NCBI RefSeq assembly: GCF_000757725.1
Contig: NZ_JJMU01000021.1
Coordinates: 124,001 to 188,000 of the forward strand
Reading direction: 5' to 3'
DNA from: Sphingobacterium deserti
GTDB lineage: Bacteria > Bacteroidota > Bacteroidia > Sphingobacteriales > Sphingobacteriaceae
DNA: 64,000 nt
Positions 33,486-42,635 of this stretch are shown piece after piece (positions within the stretch are counted from its first letter, which is position 1; each line of letters opens with the position of its first letter). The notes beneath the pieces are model-generated. The model saw only the letters and a list, made by a program, of their open reading frames with translations. It ran no database searches and was not told where the DNA came from. The position numbers were made by a program, and so were the translations under genes.

Positions 33486-35249
33486 ATGTATATGATGGAA
33501 TGCCCAGGCTTACCTGTTAAAATAATAAAGAAATATAGCTTTTTGTTGATTTGCGCTGCGCTGTCTTTCAGCAGCTCCAACGCGCAGACGGATAATATCA
33601 TTAGCAGCCGAACGTACCCACAAGGTTATTTCCGAAATCCATTGAACATTGCCATGGATGCTTCTGGGACATTCGGCGAACTGCGTTCCACGCATTTCCA
33701 TGCCGGCGATGATTACCGCACACAGCAACGCATAGGCCTTCCCTTGCATGCTGCTGCAGAGGGCTTCGTATCGCGTGTGCGCGTGCAGATCGGCGGGGGT
33801 GGTAACTCGGTCTATATAGATCATCCCAATGGATATACCACGGTATACCTGCATATGGATAGCTTTAACGATGCATTAACAAATATCGTGCGAGCGGAGC
33901 AATACAAACAAAAACGCTTTGATGTTGACATCACCGTGGATCCTAAATTAGTGCCGCTCAAGAAAGGACAAGTGATAGGCAACGCCGGCAATACCGGCGG
34001 ATCCGCAGGACCACACTTGCATTTCGAGATCCGAGATACGAAATCGCAACACCCACTTAATCCGCAGCTATTCGGACTGCGGTTTACCGACCGCTTCAAC
34101 CCGACCATCAATAGCGTTATGCTATATGATTTGAACGACGGAATTTTTAACGAACGTACCGGACGACGTCCACTAAGCGTACGCGCGGTATCAACAGGCA
34201 GGTATGCACTCTCCACATCAGCACCTATCGCTGTAAGTGGAAAATTTGGATTAGGCATCAGTGCCATCGACCGCCATCGAGCCGGGGGATTTCAAAATGG
34301 CGTCTACTCTATAGAGCTTTTCCTGGATGGTAAAGCCGTATCAACAGTGCTATTTGAAGAGTTAGACTTCAACACCTCCCGCGGCATACATTCGTACATC
34401 GATTATCCACATTGGAAGAAAACAAAAGCGAAAGTACAAAAAAGCTTTAAAGACCCCGGCAACCCGATTGACATCTTCAAAGGGCTGACAAACAACGGCA
34501 TTATTGAATTAAAAGAGGACAAGGTTTATGATGCAAAATATGTGGTGAAGGATGTGCAAGGAAATTGCAACGAACTGAATTTCCAGCTCAAGAACGAGCG
34601 GATTGCGAACAATCGTCCGAAAAAGAATTTTGGAGTAGCTTTATTTCGTTATAATAAGGAAAATAAGTACGAAACTGCTGATATGCAGATCCAGATGCCA
34701 ACAGGGGTACTGTACGACGATCTCGATTTTGAATACAAAACCGCTGCCCAGCCAGCTGGCGGATACTCACTAACACATCGCCTACACCACAGTTTAATCC
34801 CACTATTCTCCAGCTACAATTTGCGCATTAAACCTACAAACCTGCCTACACACCTGCAAAGCAAAGCACTGATCGCATCTGCTGAAAATGGTGCGGAAGG
34901 GGGCAAATTCGAAAACGGCTGGGTAACTGTCAACACACGGAACTTTGGTAGCTTTTATGTGGCGGTAGATAGCATCGCGCCAACTATTGTCCCACGAAAT
35001 TTCAATGACGGCAAAAATGTCGCGGCACAGGCAAAAATAGACTTTACCATTCGGGATAACTTCTCGGGCATACAGTCTTTCCATGGCTATATCGATGGAG
35101 AATGGGTGCTGATGGAGTACGATTCAAAAAACAGACATCTGTGGCATCGATTCGATCCATCTTTGGCCAAGGGTAAACATACGTTCAAACTTGTTGTTAC
35201 TGACTGGAAAGACAATGAAAAAGTGTATGAAGCGTCTTTCAGTAGATAG
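33486..35249 (+). CDS. Exported M23 (LytM-type) peptidase
   Basis: A 587-residue protein with a signal peptide (KYSFLLICAALSFSSSNAQ) after one of three closely spaced ATGs (33486, 33492, 33495). The M23 domain (about 60-195) shows the zinc motif HFHAGDD (HxxxD) and the second motif HLHFEIRD. The remaining C-terminal 390 residues are beta-rich and of unknown fold (ending DWKDNEKVYEASFSR), probably Ig-like. It likely hydrolyses peptidoglycan cross-links, or it serves as an envelope scaffold. It is co-directional with the FAH gene 17 bp upstream. Confidence 0.87.
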   Translation: MYMMECPGLPVKIIKKYSFLLICAALSFSSSNAQTDNIISSRTYPQGYFRNPLNIAMDASGTFGELRSTHFHAGDDYRTQQRIGLPLHAAAEGFVSRVRVQIGGGGNSVYIDHPNGYTTVYLHMDSFNDALTNIVRAEQYKQKRFDVDITVDPKLVPLKKGQVIGNAGNTGGSAGPHLHFEIRDTKSQHPLNPQLFGLRFTDRFNPTINSVMLYDLNDGIFNERTGRRPLSVRAVSTGRYALSTSAPIAVSGKFGLGISAIDRHRAGGFQNGVYSIELFLDGKAVSTVLFEELDFNTSRGIHSYIDYPHWKKTKAKVQKSFKDPGNPIDIFKGLTNNGIIELKEDKVYDAKYVVKDVQGNCNELNFQLKNERIANNRPKKNFGVALFRYNKENKYETADMQIQMPTGVLYDDLDFEYKTAAQPAGGYSLTHRLHHSLIPLFSSYNLRIKPTNLPTHLQSKALIASAENGAEGGKFENGWVTVNTRNFGSFYVAVDSIAPTIVPRNFNDGKNVAAQAKIDFTIRDNFSGIQSFHGYIDGEWVLMEYDSKNRHLWHRFDPSLAKGKHTFKLVVTDWKDNEKVYEASFSR

Positions 35250-35287
35250 GACTAGTATTTGATCCTTCAACTTAAAACAATCCTCGG

Positions 35288-35308
35288 CGGTTTAAACCGA
35301 TATATTTA
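35288..35308 (+). promoter_or_regulatory. Palindrome and -7-like box upstream of the Bcp gene
   Basis: CGGTTTAAACCG (35288-35299) is a perfect 12-bp palindrome immediately before TATATTTA (35301-35308), which is one base from TAnnTTTG. The start codon is 22 bp further on. No TTTG element is at the right distance, so an activator or repressor at the palindrome is plausible. Confidence 0.4.
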
Positions 35309-35330
35309 AATACTTAAAACGTTACGTAAA

Positions 35331-35795
35331 ATGGCAGAATTAGCAGTGGGCGACAAAGCTCCGGAAATCATCGCACAAAACCAATCGGGAGAAAGCATCA
35401 ACTTATCATCTTTTCTAGGAAAAAAGGTCATTTTATATTTCTACCCAAAAGATAACACTTCTGGCTGTACCACCGAAGCCTGTAATTTCAGGGACAATTA
35501 TCAAGCACTTTTGCAAGATGGTTTTGAAGTTATCGGAGTAAGTATAGACAGCGAACAGTCTCATCAAAAGTTCATCAGCAAATTTGAACTACCGTTCCAC
35601 CTCCTTGCGGATGAAGACCAAAAAATAGTGAACGACTATGGCGTATGGGTGGAAAAAAACATGTATGGAAAAAAATATATGGGCACCGCGCGCACAACCT
35701 TTGTCATCAACGAAAAAGGCATTATAGAACATATAATCAAGAAAGTGGACAACAAAAATGCTACACAACAGATTCGGGATCTCTATCAGGGTTAG
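35331..35795 (+). CDS. bcp: Thioredoxin-dependent thiol peroxidase, Bcp/PrxQ type
   Basis: A 154-residue peroxiredoxin that reduces peroxides with thioredoxin. The peroxidatic Cys 46 is in DNTSGCTTEACNFRDNY and the resolving Cys 51 is five residues later, the PrxQ arrangement. The Thr-Cys and Arg of the active site (YFYPKDNTSGC; GTARTTFVINEKG) are in place. Cytosolic, no signal peptide. It is 82 bp after the M23 gene with a palindromic promoter region between, so it is probably separately regulated. Confidence 0.94.
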   Translation: MAELAVGDKAPEIIAQNQSGESINLSSFLGKKVILYFYPKDNTSGCTTEACNFRDNYQALLQDGFEVIGVSIDSEQSHQKFISKFELPFHLLADEDQKIVNDYGVWVEKNMYGKKYMGTARTTFVINEKGIIEHIIKKVDNKNATQQIRDLYQG

Positions 35796-35857
35796 TGATG
35801 CAATTTTTACGCCGCTAAATACTACCTTGTAGCTACTTATATCTAATCAGGAATTTT

Positions 35858-35872
35858 TATATTTGCCTCTTA
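35858..35872 (+). promoter_or_regulatory. -7 box immediately before glyS (possible leaderless start)
   Basis: TATATTTG (35858-35865) is an exact TAnnTTTG match whose predicted transcription start, about seven bases downstream, would fall on the ATG at 35872. No clear TTTG lies at -33. Confidence 0.4.
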
Positions 35873-37341
35873 TGAGCAAGCAAACAGACGATTTTTTCAA
35901 AAATATTATCTCGCACGCGAAGGAATATGGATTTGTATTCCCTTCTAGTGAAATTTACGACGGCTTAAGCGCGGTTTACGATTACGGCCAGCTGGGTTCT
36001 GAACTGAAGAACAACTTAAAAACCTATTGGTGGAAATCTATGGTGCAGCTAAACGAAAATATTGTCGGTATCGATGCCGCAATATTTATGCACCCCACAA
36101 CATGGAAAGCTTCCGGGCACGTGGATGGCTTTAACGATCCCATGATCGACAACAAAGATTCCAAGAAACGTTACCGCGCCGATCAGCTGATTGAAGATAA
36201 GATAGATCGCTACGAGAAAGATGGGAAAACGGAAAAAGCTGCTCTACTGCAGAAAGATCTGGATGATGCGTTAAACGCAGATGATCTTGCCCGATTGAAG
36301 ACAATTATTGAGGAGCATAATATCGTATGCGCGATATCGGGCACTAAAAACTGGACGGATGTACGCCAGTTTAACCTGATGTTTGCCACGCAGATGGGTG
36401 CGATGGCCGATGGTGCAGAGCAAGTTTATTTAAGGCCAGAAACGGCACAAGGTATATTTGTCAACTTTCTGAATGTGCAAAAAACCGGGCGCATGAAAAT
36501 TCCGTTCGGTATCGCCCAAATTGGAAAAGCTTTCCGTAATGAAGTTATCGCGCGGCAATTCATTATGCGTATGCGCGAATTCGAACAGATGGAAATGCAG
36601 TTTTTCGTTCGCCCAGGATCTGAATTGGAGTGGTATGCGAAATGGAAAGAGGCTCGCCTGAAGTGGCATCTAGCATTAGGATCAAACCCGGATAAGTACC
36701 GCTATCACGATCACGTAAAACTTGCGCACTACGCTAATGCCGCAGTAGATATTGAATATCAATTTCCGTTTGGATTTAAAGAGGTGGAAGGTATCCACTC
36801 CCGCACGGACTTCGACTTGAAGCAACATCAGGAATTTTCGAAGAAGAAAATGCAGTATTTTGATCCGGAGATCAATCAGAATTATATCCCTTACGTTATC
36901 GAGACTTCCATCGGCTTGGATCGCTTATTCTTAACTGTTTTGGCAAACTCGCTTGAACAGGAAGATTTATCGACACCAGAGAAACAAGACTCTCGCGTCG
37001 TATTAAAGTTTCATCCGGCTATCGCTCCTATAAAAGCAGCCATCTTGCCTTTAACAAAGAAGGACGGCTTACCGGAAAAAGCGCGTGAGATCTTGGCGAA
37101 ACTGAAGTTCGATTTCAACATGAACTACGATGAGAAAGATGCGATTGGTAAACGCTACCGCCGTCAAGACGCAATAGGTACCCCATTCTGTATCACCGTA
37201 GATTACCAAACACTGGAAGACAACACCGTTACTATACGTCACCGCGACAGCATGGAGCAGGAACGTGTGCCTGCTGCTGAACTAGGCAAGATAATTGGAG
37301 ACCTGGTGAGCTGGAATAACTTGCTCGAAAAACTTGTATAG
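35872..37341 (+). CDS. glyS: Glycyl-tRNA synthetase (dimeric alpha2 type)
   Basis: Class II aminoacyl-tRNA synthetase that charges tRNA-Gly. The 489 residues are in the range of the single-chain eukaryote/Gram-positive-type GlyRS, not the alpha2beta2 type. Motif 1-2 region: LRPETAQGIFVNF, PFGIAQIGKAFRNEV and FRNEVIARQFIMRMREFEQM. Motif 3: VIETSIGLDRLFLTVLA. The C-terminal anticodon-binding domain follows (IAPIKAAILPLTKKDGLP to DLVSWNNLLEKL). A frame start at TTG 35863 is less likely than ATG 35872. A long hairpin follows the stop. Confidence 0.95.
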   Translation: MSKQTDDFFKNIISHAKEYGFVFPSSEIYDGLSAVYDYGQLGSELKNNLKTYWWKSMVQLNENIVGIDAAIFMHPTTWKASGHVDGFNDPMIDNKDSKKRYRADQLIEDKIDRYEKDGKTEKAALLQKDLDDALNADDLARLKTIIEEHNIVCAISGTKNWTDVRQFNLMFATQMGAMADGAEQVYLRPETAQGIFVNFLNVQKTGRMKIPFGIAQIGKAFRNEVIARQFIMRMREFEQMEMQFFVRPGSELEWYAKWKEARLKWHLALGSNPDKYRYHDHVKLAHYANAAVDIEYQFPFGFKEVEGIHSRTDFDLKQHQEFSKKKMQYFDPEINQNYIPYVIETSIGLDRLFLTVLANSLEQEDLSTPEKQDSRVVLKFHPAIAPIKAAILPLTKKDGLPEKAREILAKLKFDFNMNYDEKDAIGKRYRRQDAIGTPFCITVDYQTLEDNTVTIRHRDSMEQERVPAAELGKIIGDLVSWNNLLEKLV

Positions 37342-37379
37342 AGGATCAACAGCAAGTAAAGCGACCCTAATTTTCAAAA

Positions 37380-37428
37380 CAGACGGTCTACGACCTATAC
37401 TCCTACTGTATAGGTTGTAGGCCGTCTG
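37380..37428 (+). terminator. Long hairpin downstream of glyS
   Basis: 20-bp arms (37380-37399 and 37409-37428) with a 9-base loop. Two pairs are U-G or G-U in the + strand RNA and would be mismatched A-C in the minus strand, which says that it is adapted to the glyS transcript. No T-run follows, so it may be a processed or Rho-assisted 3' end. Confidence 0.55.
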
Positions 37429-37461
37429 CTACATAGCACAACTACGACTCGCTATTAAAAA

Positions 37462-38946
37462 TTAGTCAAATGATGAGATTTCCTGCCCGTCCCAATCTTC
37501 ATTAAAGAGTATCTGGAAATTTGCGCCAGCTTCATTATTCGGTAGTAACGCCCCCCTGAAGATTAGCAGCATGTTATTTCTTACGGCACTTGATACTTCG
37601 AAACTTCGCAACAACGCATCTCCGGCATCGTAAGCATTCACCCTATAGGTTAAAGGAAAAGGCGTACTTACCTCACCAATGAATTGATGGAAAGAAATAC
37701 TCTGATCGGCAGGAACGAATTCTGGATAGACGACGATCTCTGATTGATCAAGAATAGGGTTAGCAAGCGACATATTAAAAGGGGCATAGAACTCCGGATC
37801 ATGTCGTCTGGTAATACTGAGCTTTTCGACCTTTCCCAAATCTGCCGCATCGGTAAACTCGAACTTCACTTGACTGAAATAGCGCCGTAATATAATCTCC
37901 CGCTCCATATCCCCCGAAACAGTGAACGTATCCAGTACCCCGAATATCCTCGCCTGATGATTGGAAAAGCGATTGCCAATGTAAAGCGACGATGCCGCCA
38001 CTGCCTCGGGTACCATTAAGTTTTCTCGGGATTCATTGCTGACATACGAGGCAATGTAGTCCCCAGCGGGAAGTGACAAGGAGAAATCAGCAAGACTTCG
38101 TTCTGAAAAATCATATACTCCTGAGGCGACGAGATCTTTACTGTCGGCCTCATAAATATGGTAGTGCAAGGCTTTTATTGGCGCATCGCCCCGCAACCCC
38201 GTCACTCCAGTCAACCGGATATTATCTAGCTTCACGACAGACGTCGCTTCCCGGTAATCGCTGGCTTCACCTCTAAAACCAGCTTTTGGCACAAGCTTCA
38301 AGAACAGGTTGCGTCGCAAATCAAGATGCAAGGATTCCAGCGGAAAAACAAACGTGCTTCTGGCATGCGCAGTATTGGTATTACTAAATTGATTGTCCTC
38401 GCTGAGGACGGTATAGTTTCGCCCATCTTGTGAATAAGACAACGAAAAGGCTTTGGGGCCTGTGCCCGAAGAGCTGATATCCAAACCGAAAGACTGCACT
38501 TGAGCAACCCCAGACAACGGCATTTTTAAGACAATTTCAGTTGCACCGCTGATTGTTAATCCGAAGCCGGCATTGAACGTATCAAAACCCCAACCTGTAG
38601 CAAAGGTTTCTGGAATTTGGCCGTCATTAAAGGTAATGGATGAGCCGCCAGCTACAAATATATCGGGCTCTAGCGTCGATTGATTAAAAGACCAATAGTA
38701 GAGGTAGCCCTCTTGGCCAGATTGGGGTGAGCGCAATGTTGTAGCATTGCTAAATAGGTTTGTCTGCGCCCGCAAATTGCTACGCAATGGGCGGATAAGC
38801 TGATCAAATTCCTGGAACTTGACCGCTACAGTATACCTTTCTTTACCATCGTGTTTTGAATCGAAATCTTTCTTACAAGAACTGGCATGAACGATGATAA
38901 GTAAAATAGAAAAGCTATACCATAATAAGTGGGTTAGTTTTTTCAT
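37462..38946 (-). CDS. Fimbrillin-like (Mfa2/FimB-type) lipoprotein
   Basis: A 494-residue predicted lipoprotein: signal MKKLTHLLWYSFSILLII with lipobox HASSC (Cys 24). The middle is beta-rich with a discoidin- or DUF4493-like part (residues about 80-230). The C-terminal half has the alternation of short strands seen in fimbrillin/FimB-Mfa2-type anchors (YHIYEADSKDLVASGVYDF, LPAGDYIASYVSNES, ILLRRYFSQVKFEFT-like segments) and ends FQILFNEDWDGQEISSF. I cannot assign a specific family with certainty. It is the most promoter-distal gene of the minus-strand surface block, 130 bp after the TlpA-like gene. Confidence 0.55.
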   Translation of the reverse strand: MKKLTHLLWYSFSILLIIVHASSCKKDFDSKHDGKERYTVAVKFQEFDQLIRPLRSNLRAQTNLFSNATTLRSPQSGQEGYLYYWSFNQSTLEPDIFVAGGSSITFNDGQIPETFATGWGFDTFNAGFGLTISGATEIVLKMPLSGVAQVQSFGLDISSSGTGPKAFSLSYSQDGRNYTVLSEDNQFSNTNTAHARSTFVFPLESLHLDLRRNLFLKLVPKAGFRGEASDYREATSVVKLDNIRLTGVTGLRGDAPIKALHYHIYEADSKDLVASGVYDFSERSLADFSLSLPAGDYIASYVSNESRENLMVPEAVAASSLYIGNRFSNHQARIFGVLDTFTVSGDMEREIILRRYFSQVKFEFTDAADLGKVEKLSITRRHDPEFYAPFNMSLANPILDQSEIVVYPEFVPADQSISFHQFIGEVSTPFPLTYRVNAYDAGDALLRSFEVSSAVRNNMLLIFRGALLPNNEAGANFQILFNEDWDGQEISSFD

Positions 38947-39075
38947 ATTACTTTACTTTAGCAAGTTGTAATTGGTAAACCGAAACTAACACTTATTAAA
39001 AGCTCCTACAACTAATCAAGAAATATAAGAGATATTAAACGACTAAAAACGGAAACACTAAATTTGCTTTGCTTG

Positions 39076-40254
39076 CTATGGCGTCAGCTCCTCCTTAAGC
39101 TTGCTTTCCAGCCTCCCATCCAATGGATACGTAAAGTTATAGTTTTTGATAGAAAGATCAGCGGCGTTAACGAGCATGTAGTGTGGCAAAGTTCGCACGG
39201 CATAATTCCTCACGACGAAATCCTGGTCCGTCGCATTTAGCCGGTAATTATGCTGGCCTAATAACAGGGCTTTACTGGCCTTTTCCCAAGCATCAAAATC
39301 CTTTTCCCAGGTCAGGAAGATAGGTGTAATGTTAAGCTTTTTCAGTGCGGCGGAGCTATCTTTAATCAGCTGAATATCCGACTTCGCTTCCTTGTTCCAA
39401 CTTCCCCAGAAAACAAATAACAAGGTACCCTGATTCTTAAACGCCGATAAATTTAAGCTATCACCTTGTACATTCCGCGGATGCATATCGGGAAAGTCAG
39501 GCATCTTATCGTAAAAATTCACAACTTCATCGACCTTCGTAGCGACTTGCTTGTATAGCGATAAGCCCTTTAAGCTGTCTGGCACGGTTGTTAAGATGGT
39601 CTGGTAAGTTTTATAATTGCTCTTATTAATTTTATCCTCTTTTATCAAATAAAGTTTGAAAGCGTCCGCAATCTTGTCATCCTGCAGATAGCGGTGCTTC
39701 AACTTCTCGGGCTGTTCTTTTCTTTCGCGATCAATCTTCTCCGAGCGTTCCACAGCTGCTTGGTAAGTTTTCGGATTGTCTAATGCGGATCGCAAGGCAG
39801 CATATTTGGCATTAAAGGTTGCTATATCTTGTTTCAAAATCTCCTGCATCTGTTGGTAGTCTTTCGTAGCCGCTGAATTCGTTTCAAAAAGTCCTGCTTG
39901 CAGGGCTCCTGCCGAGGCTTGCCCCTTAAACTTATACGTCTTGCCATTTTCGAGAAAGACCTTAAACTTTTGCTTTTGGATCACTAGGTTGTAGAAGTTT
40001 GGCTCTGCCAACTCACCATGAAGCTCAAATCGTCCGTCCAGCACCTCTCCGGACAACAGCGGCTGCATGCTGTTGTCATCGGAATTGATAAACACCTTCG
40101 TACTATCTGGCAGTAAAACATCGCCCGTGATATGCACGTTAACAAGGTTTGGAAAAACCGTAGTATCTTGTGATGAGCCAGCTTGCTGAGCAGGTTGCTG
40201 GCAACTTAAAGAACAAATAATCAACAGGCTAGCAAAGACAAAAAAAGTTTTCAT
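39076..40254 (-). CDS. DUF4369/TlpA-like lipoprotein lacking the CxxC motif
   Basis: A 392-residue lipoprotein from ATG 40254 (MKTFFVFASLLIICSLSC, Cys 18). The N-terminal DUF4369-like beta domain (about 40-115) is followed by a helical linker. The C-terminal thioredoxin fold starts NLSAFKNQGTLLFVFWGSWNKEA. At the place of the WCxxC active site it reads WGSWN, so both catalytic cysteines are gone, while the cis-Pro turn (RTLPHYMLV) is kept. It could be a non-redox, binding relative of TlpA. It sits just after the GH95 gene (49-bp gap), so it is probably co-transcribed with both fucosidases. Confidence 0.8.
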   Translation of the reverse strand: MKTFFVFASLLIICSLSCQQPAQQAGSSQDTTVFPNLVNVHITGDVLLPDSTKVFINSDDNSMQPLLSGEVLDGRFELHGELAEPNFYNLVIQKQKFKVFLENGKTYKFKGQASAGALQAGLFETNSAATKDYQQMQEILKQDIATFNAKYAALRSALDNPKTYQAAVERSEKIDRERKEQPEKLKHRYLQDDKIADAFKLYLIKEDKINKSNYKTYQTILTTVPDSLKGLSLYKQVATKVDEVVNFYDKMPDFPDMHPRNVQGDSLNLSAFKNQGTLLFVFWGSWNKEAKSDIQLIKDSSAALKKLNITPIFLTWEKDFDAWEKASKALLLGQHNYRLNATDQDFVVRNYAVRTLPHYMLVNAADLSIKNYNFTYPLDGRLESKLKEELTP

Positions 40255-40302
40255 AACAAGTCCAATTTTTATAAAAATAATAAAATTGAACATAAGTATA
40301 TG

Positions 40303-42627
40303 CTATAATTTTTCCATCCGTTCTTCCCCATTAACAAGGAGCTTTACACGGGCTCCTTTCTTTCCGTGAATTTTATAGTCTTTTACCTTTCCCTCTTCCC
40401 AGACGATATCTACTGCATAATTTCCCCGCGCCTTAAGCCCTTTCACCTTCCCGCTTTTCCATAGTTTGGGCAGCGCCGGCAGCAGATGAACATAGCCATC
40501 ATGCGACTGCAGGAGCATCTCAGCAATACCAGCTGATCCACCAAAGTTCCCATCGATCTGGAACGGGGGGTGTGCACAAAACAGGTTAGGGTAAGTACCC
40601 GCCCCTACGCCATCGTAACTTGTCTCGTCAGCAAAGGCAGGCTTTAACAGCTGCCGTAAAATTTCCAGTGCATGATTGCCATCGTGAAGCCTCGCCCAAA
40701 AGAGTATTTTCCAAGCTCGCGACCAACCTGTCCCTTCGTCTCCGCGAACTTCTAATGTTTTTCGCGCGGCCACCGCCCACTCTGGCGATGTGACGGGCGA
40801 TATAAAGGATGCCGGATAAAGACCGTAAAGGTGTGATACATGCCTATGTGTCGGCTCCACTTCTTCATAATCTTCCAGCCATTCCATCACGCGACCAGAG
40901 GCACTTACAATGACCGGAGGCGGCACATCACGCAGTTGATCTGTTAATTTCTGCGCAAAGGGATCCTTCAGTTCCAAGATCTCATTTGCTTTGCACACCG
41001 ACTCAAAAAGTTCGCGAACAATTTGATTATCGATTGTGGGTCCCATAGCTACTGATGCCGTTTTGCCGTTTGCCAATCGAAAGGCGTTTTCAGGGGACAC
41101 TGAAGGCGATGTTACCCACCATCCTGAACCGGGATCGCGCACCAATGTGGCCTGATAAAACTCGGCGGCACCTTTCAAAACCGGATAAATTTCTGCCAGG
41201 TATTTTTTATCTTGGGTAAATAAGAAATGCTCCCAAAGGTGATTACAGAGCCATCCGGAAGCGGTGCTTGCCCCCCAGGAGGCTTGCTCACCGGGCGCTG
41301 TGTAACCCCAAACATTTGTCATCATATAGACCACCCAACCTGGGGCATCATAATATGCCTTTGCCGTTTTTGTGCCTGATATGGCTAGCCTCTTAATTAA
41401 ATTTATAAAAGGAGTATGGTACTCTGATAAATTTCCAGTCTCTACACCCCAGTGGTTCATTTGTGCATTGATATTCAGATGGTAATCGCCGTTCCAAGGG
41501 GTCTGTATTTCGTGTGCCCAAAGCCCTTGTAGGTTAGGCGGGAGCGCGTCCTTCACATGGGGAGCCGCACTGCATATATTTAAGTACCGGCCAAACTGAT
41601 AATATAGCGCAGCCATGCCGTTATCCTGACTCGGATTGTCGTAAAAATTGCGGATACGGACATCCGTTGGCTGGTTCTGCTTGCTTTGCGCATCATCCAA
41701 CTGTAAAGAAACCCTTTCAAATACGGGGCTGTACTTCTTCTGATGTTGATCCAACAACTTGCGGTATCGCCAGGTTCCTGCCCCCTGCAGCATCTCGTCG
41801 TTTACCGTTTTTGGATCATGTTTATAATAATCTGTCGATAACGTGATATAAATCAATACCTCATCAGCCTGCTTGACAATAATTTGGTGGTCGTATACTA
41901 GTTTCGTGCCGCCCTTTGCCAAGACCTTAACCTTTCCAGCGAAAGCCATTCCTTTTCCTCCAAATCCATTCGGTAAATTTCCCGACCAAGTCATGTCCTC
42001 TTGCGTGACATGCATATCGGCGATATTTTCATCCCGATAGAAATGCGTCGCAAACGTAATGGCATTTTTTTTCGTTGCGGAGAGCCGTATTATGGCTATA
42101 TTTTTATCAAACGATGTGAAATACTCCCGCAAATACTGCGTATCTCCGGCTTTAAAAGATGTTGTCGCTATTGCTTTTGAAAGATCTAACGTTCGTTTAT
42201 AAGCCGACACCTCCCCTTCGATAGTATGCAGAAAGTTGAGGAAGCCGAAATTTTGAAAAGAACCATAAGGTGCTGAAGCCCCGGCACCATGACCCGATCC
42301 CAAGCCTTTACACACGAAGTTTGTATTAACCAAGTGCTCAGCAAGGTCATTTTTCCCTTCTAACAGCAGTTGCTGAATGCTACCGAGACTTTGGTGGGCA
42401 TTGTAATTATTAGGATCTTCAGGACTGCCAGACCACATCGAAATTTCGTTGAGCACGATGGATTCATCATGCACATGGCCATTCGGCATCATCCCGATTT
42501 GTCCATTTCCCAAGGGGACACTTTCCTCCCATCGCGCAGCCGGTTTATCATACCACATTGTGAGATCTTGGCCATAGGCTGCGCCAAAAATTAGGAAAGA
42601 AAGAACGAAAAGAAGATTCCTACGCAT
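40303..42627 (-). CDS. GH95 alpha-L-fucosidase (or related glycosidase)
   Basis: A 774-residue exported enzyme (signal [19 protein letters not shown]). The N-terminal beta domain begins [24 protein letters not shown]. The (alpha/alpha)6 barrel has the substrate-activating [16 protein letters not shown] (about 383-398), the catalytic acid region [18 protein letters not shown] (about 580-600) and [16 protein letters not shown] (about 690-705). These match GH95, best known for 1,2-alpha-L-fucosidase with inversion; some members act on L-galactose. Located 9 bp after the GH29 stop, indicating an operon for fucosylated glycan. Confidence 0.9.
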   Translation of the reverse strand: MRRNLLFVLSFLIFGAAYGQDLTMWYDKPAARWEESVPLGNGQIGMMPNGHVHDESIVLNEISMWSGSPEDPNNYNAHQSLGSIQQLLLEGKNDLAEHLVNTNFVCKGLGSGHGAGASAPYGSFQNFGFLNFLHTIEGEVSAYKRTLDLSKAIATTSFKAGDTQYLREYFTSFDKNIAIIRLSATKKNAITFATHFYRDENIADMHVTQEDMTWSGNLPNGFGGKGMAFAGKVKVLAKGGTKLVYDHQIIVKQADEVLIYITLSTDYYKHDPKTVNDEMLQGAGTWRYRKLLDQHQKKYSPVFERVSLQLDDAQSKQNQPTDVRIRNFYDNPSQDNGMAALYYQFGRYLNICSAAPHVKDALPPNLQGLWAHEIQTPWNGDYHLNINAQMNHWGVETGNLSEYHTPFINLIKRLAISGTKTAKAYYDAPGWVVYMMTNVWGYTAPGEQASWGASTASGWLCNHLWEHFLFTQDKKYLAEIYPVLKGAAEFYQATLVRDPGSGWWVTSPSVSPENAFRLANGKTASVAMGPTIDNQIVRELFESVCKANEILELKDPFAQKLTDQLRDVPPPVIVSASGRVMEWLEDYEEVEPTHRHVSHLYGLYPASFISPVTSPEWAVAARKTLEVRGDEGTGWSRAWKILFWARLHDGNHALEILRQLLKPAFADETSYDGVGAGTYPNLFCAHPPFQIDGNFGGSAGIAEMLLQSHDGYVHLLPALPKLWKSGKVKGLKARGNYAVDIVWEEGKVKDYKIHGKKGARVKLLVNGEERMEKL

Positions 42628-42635
42628 GTAACTGC

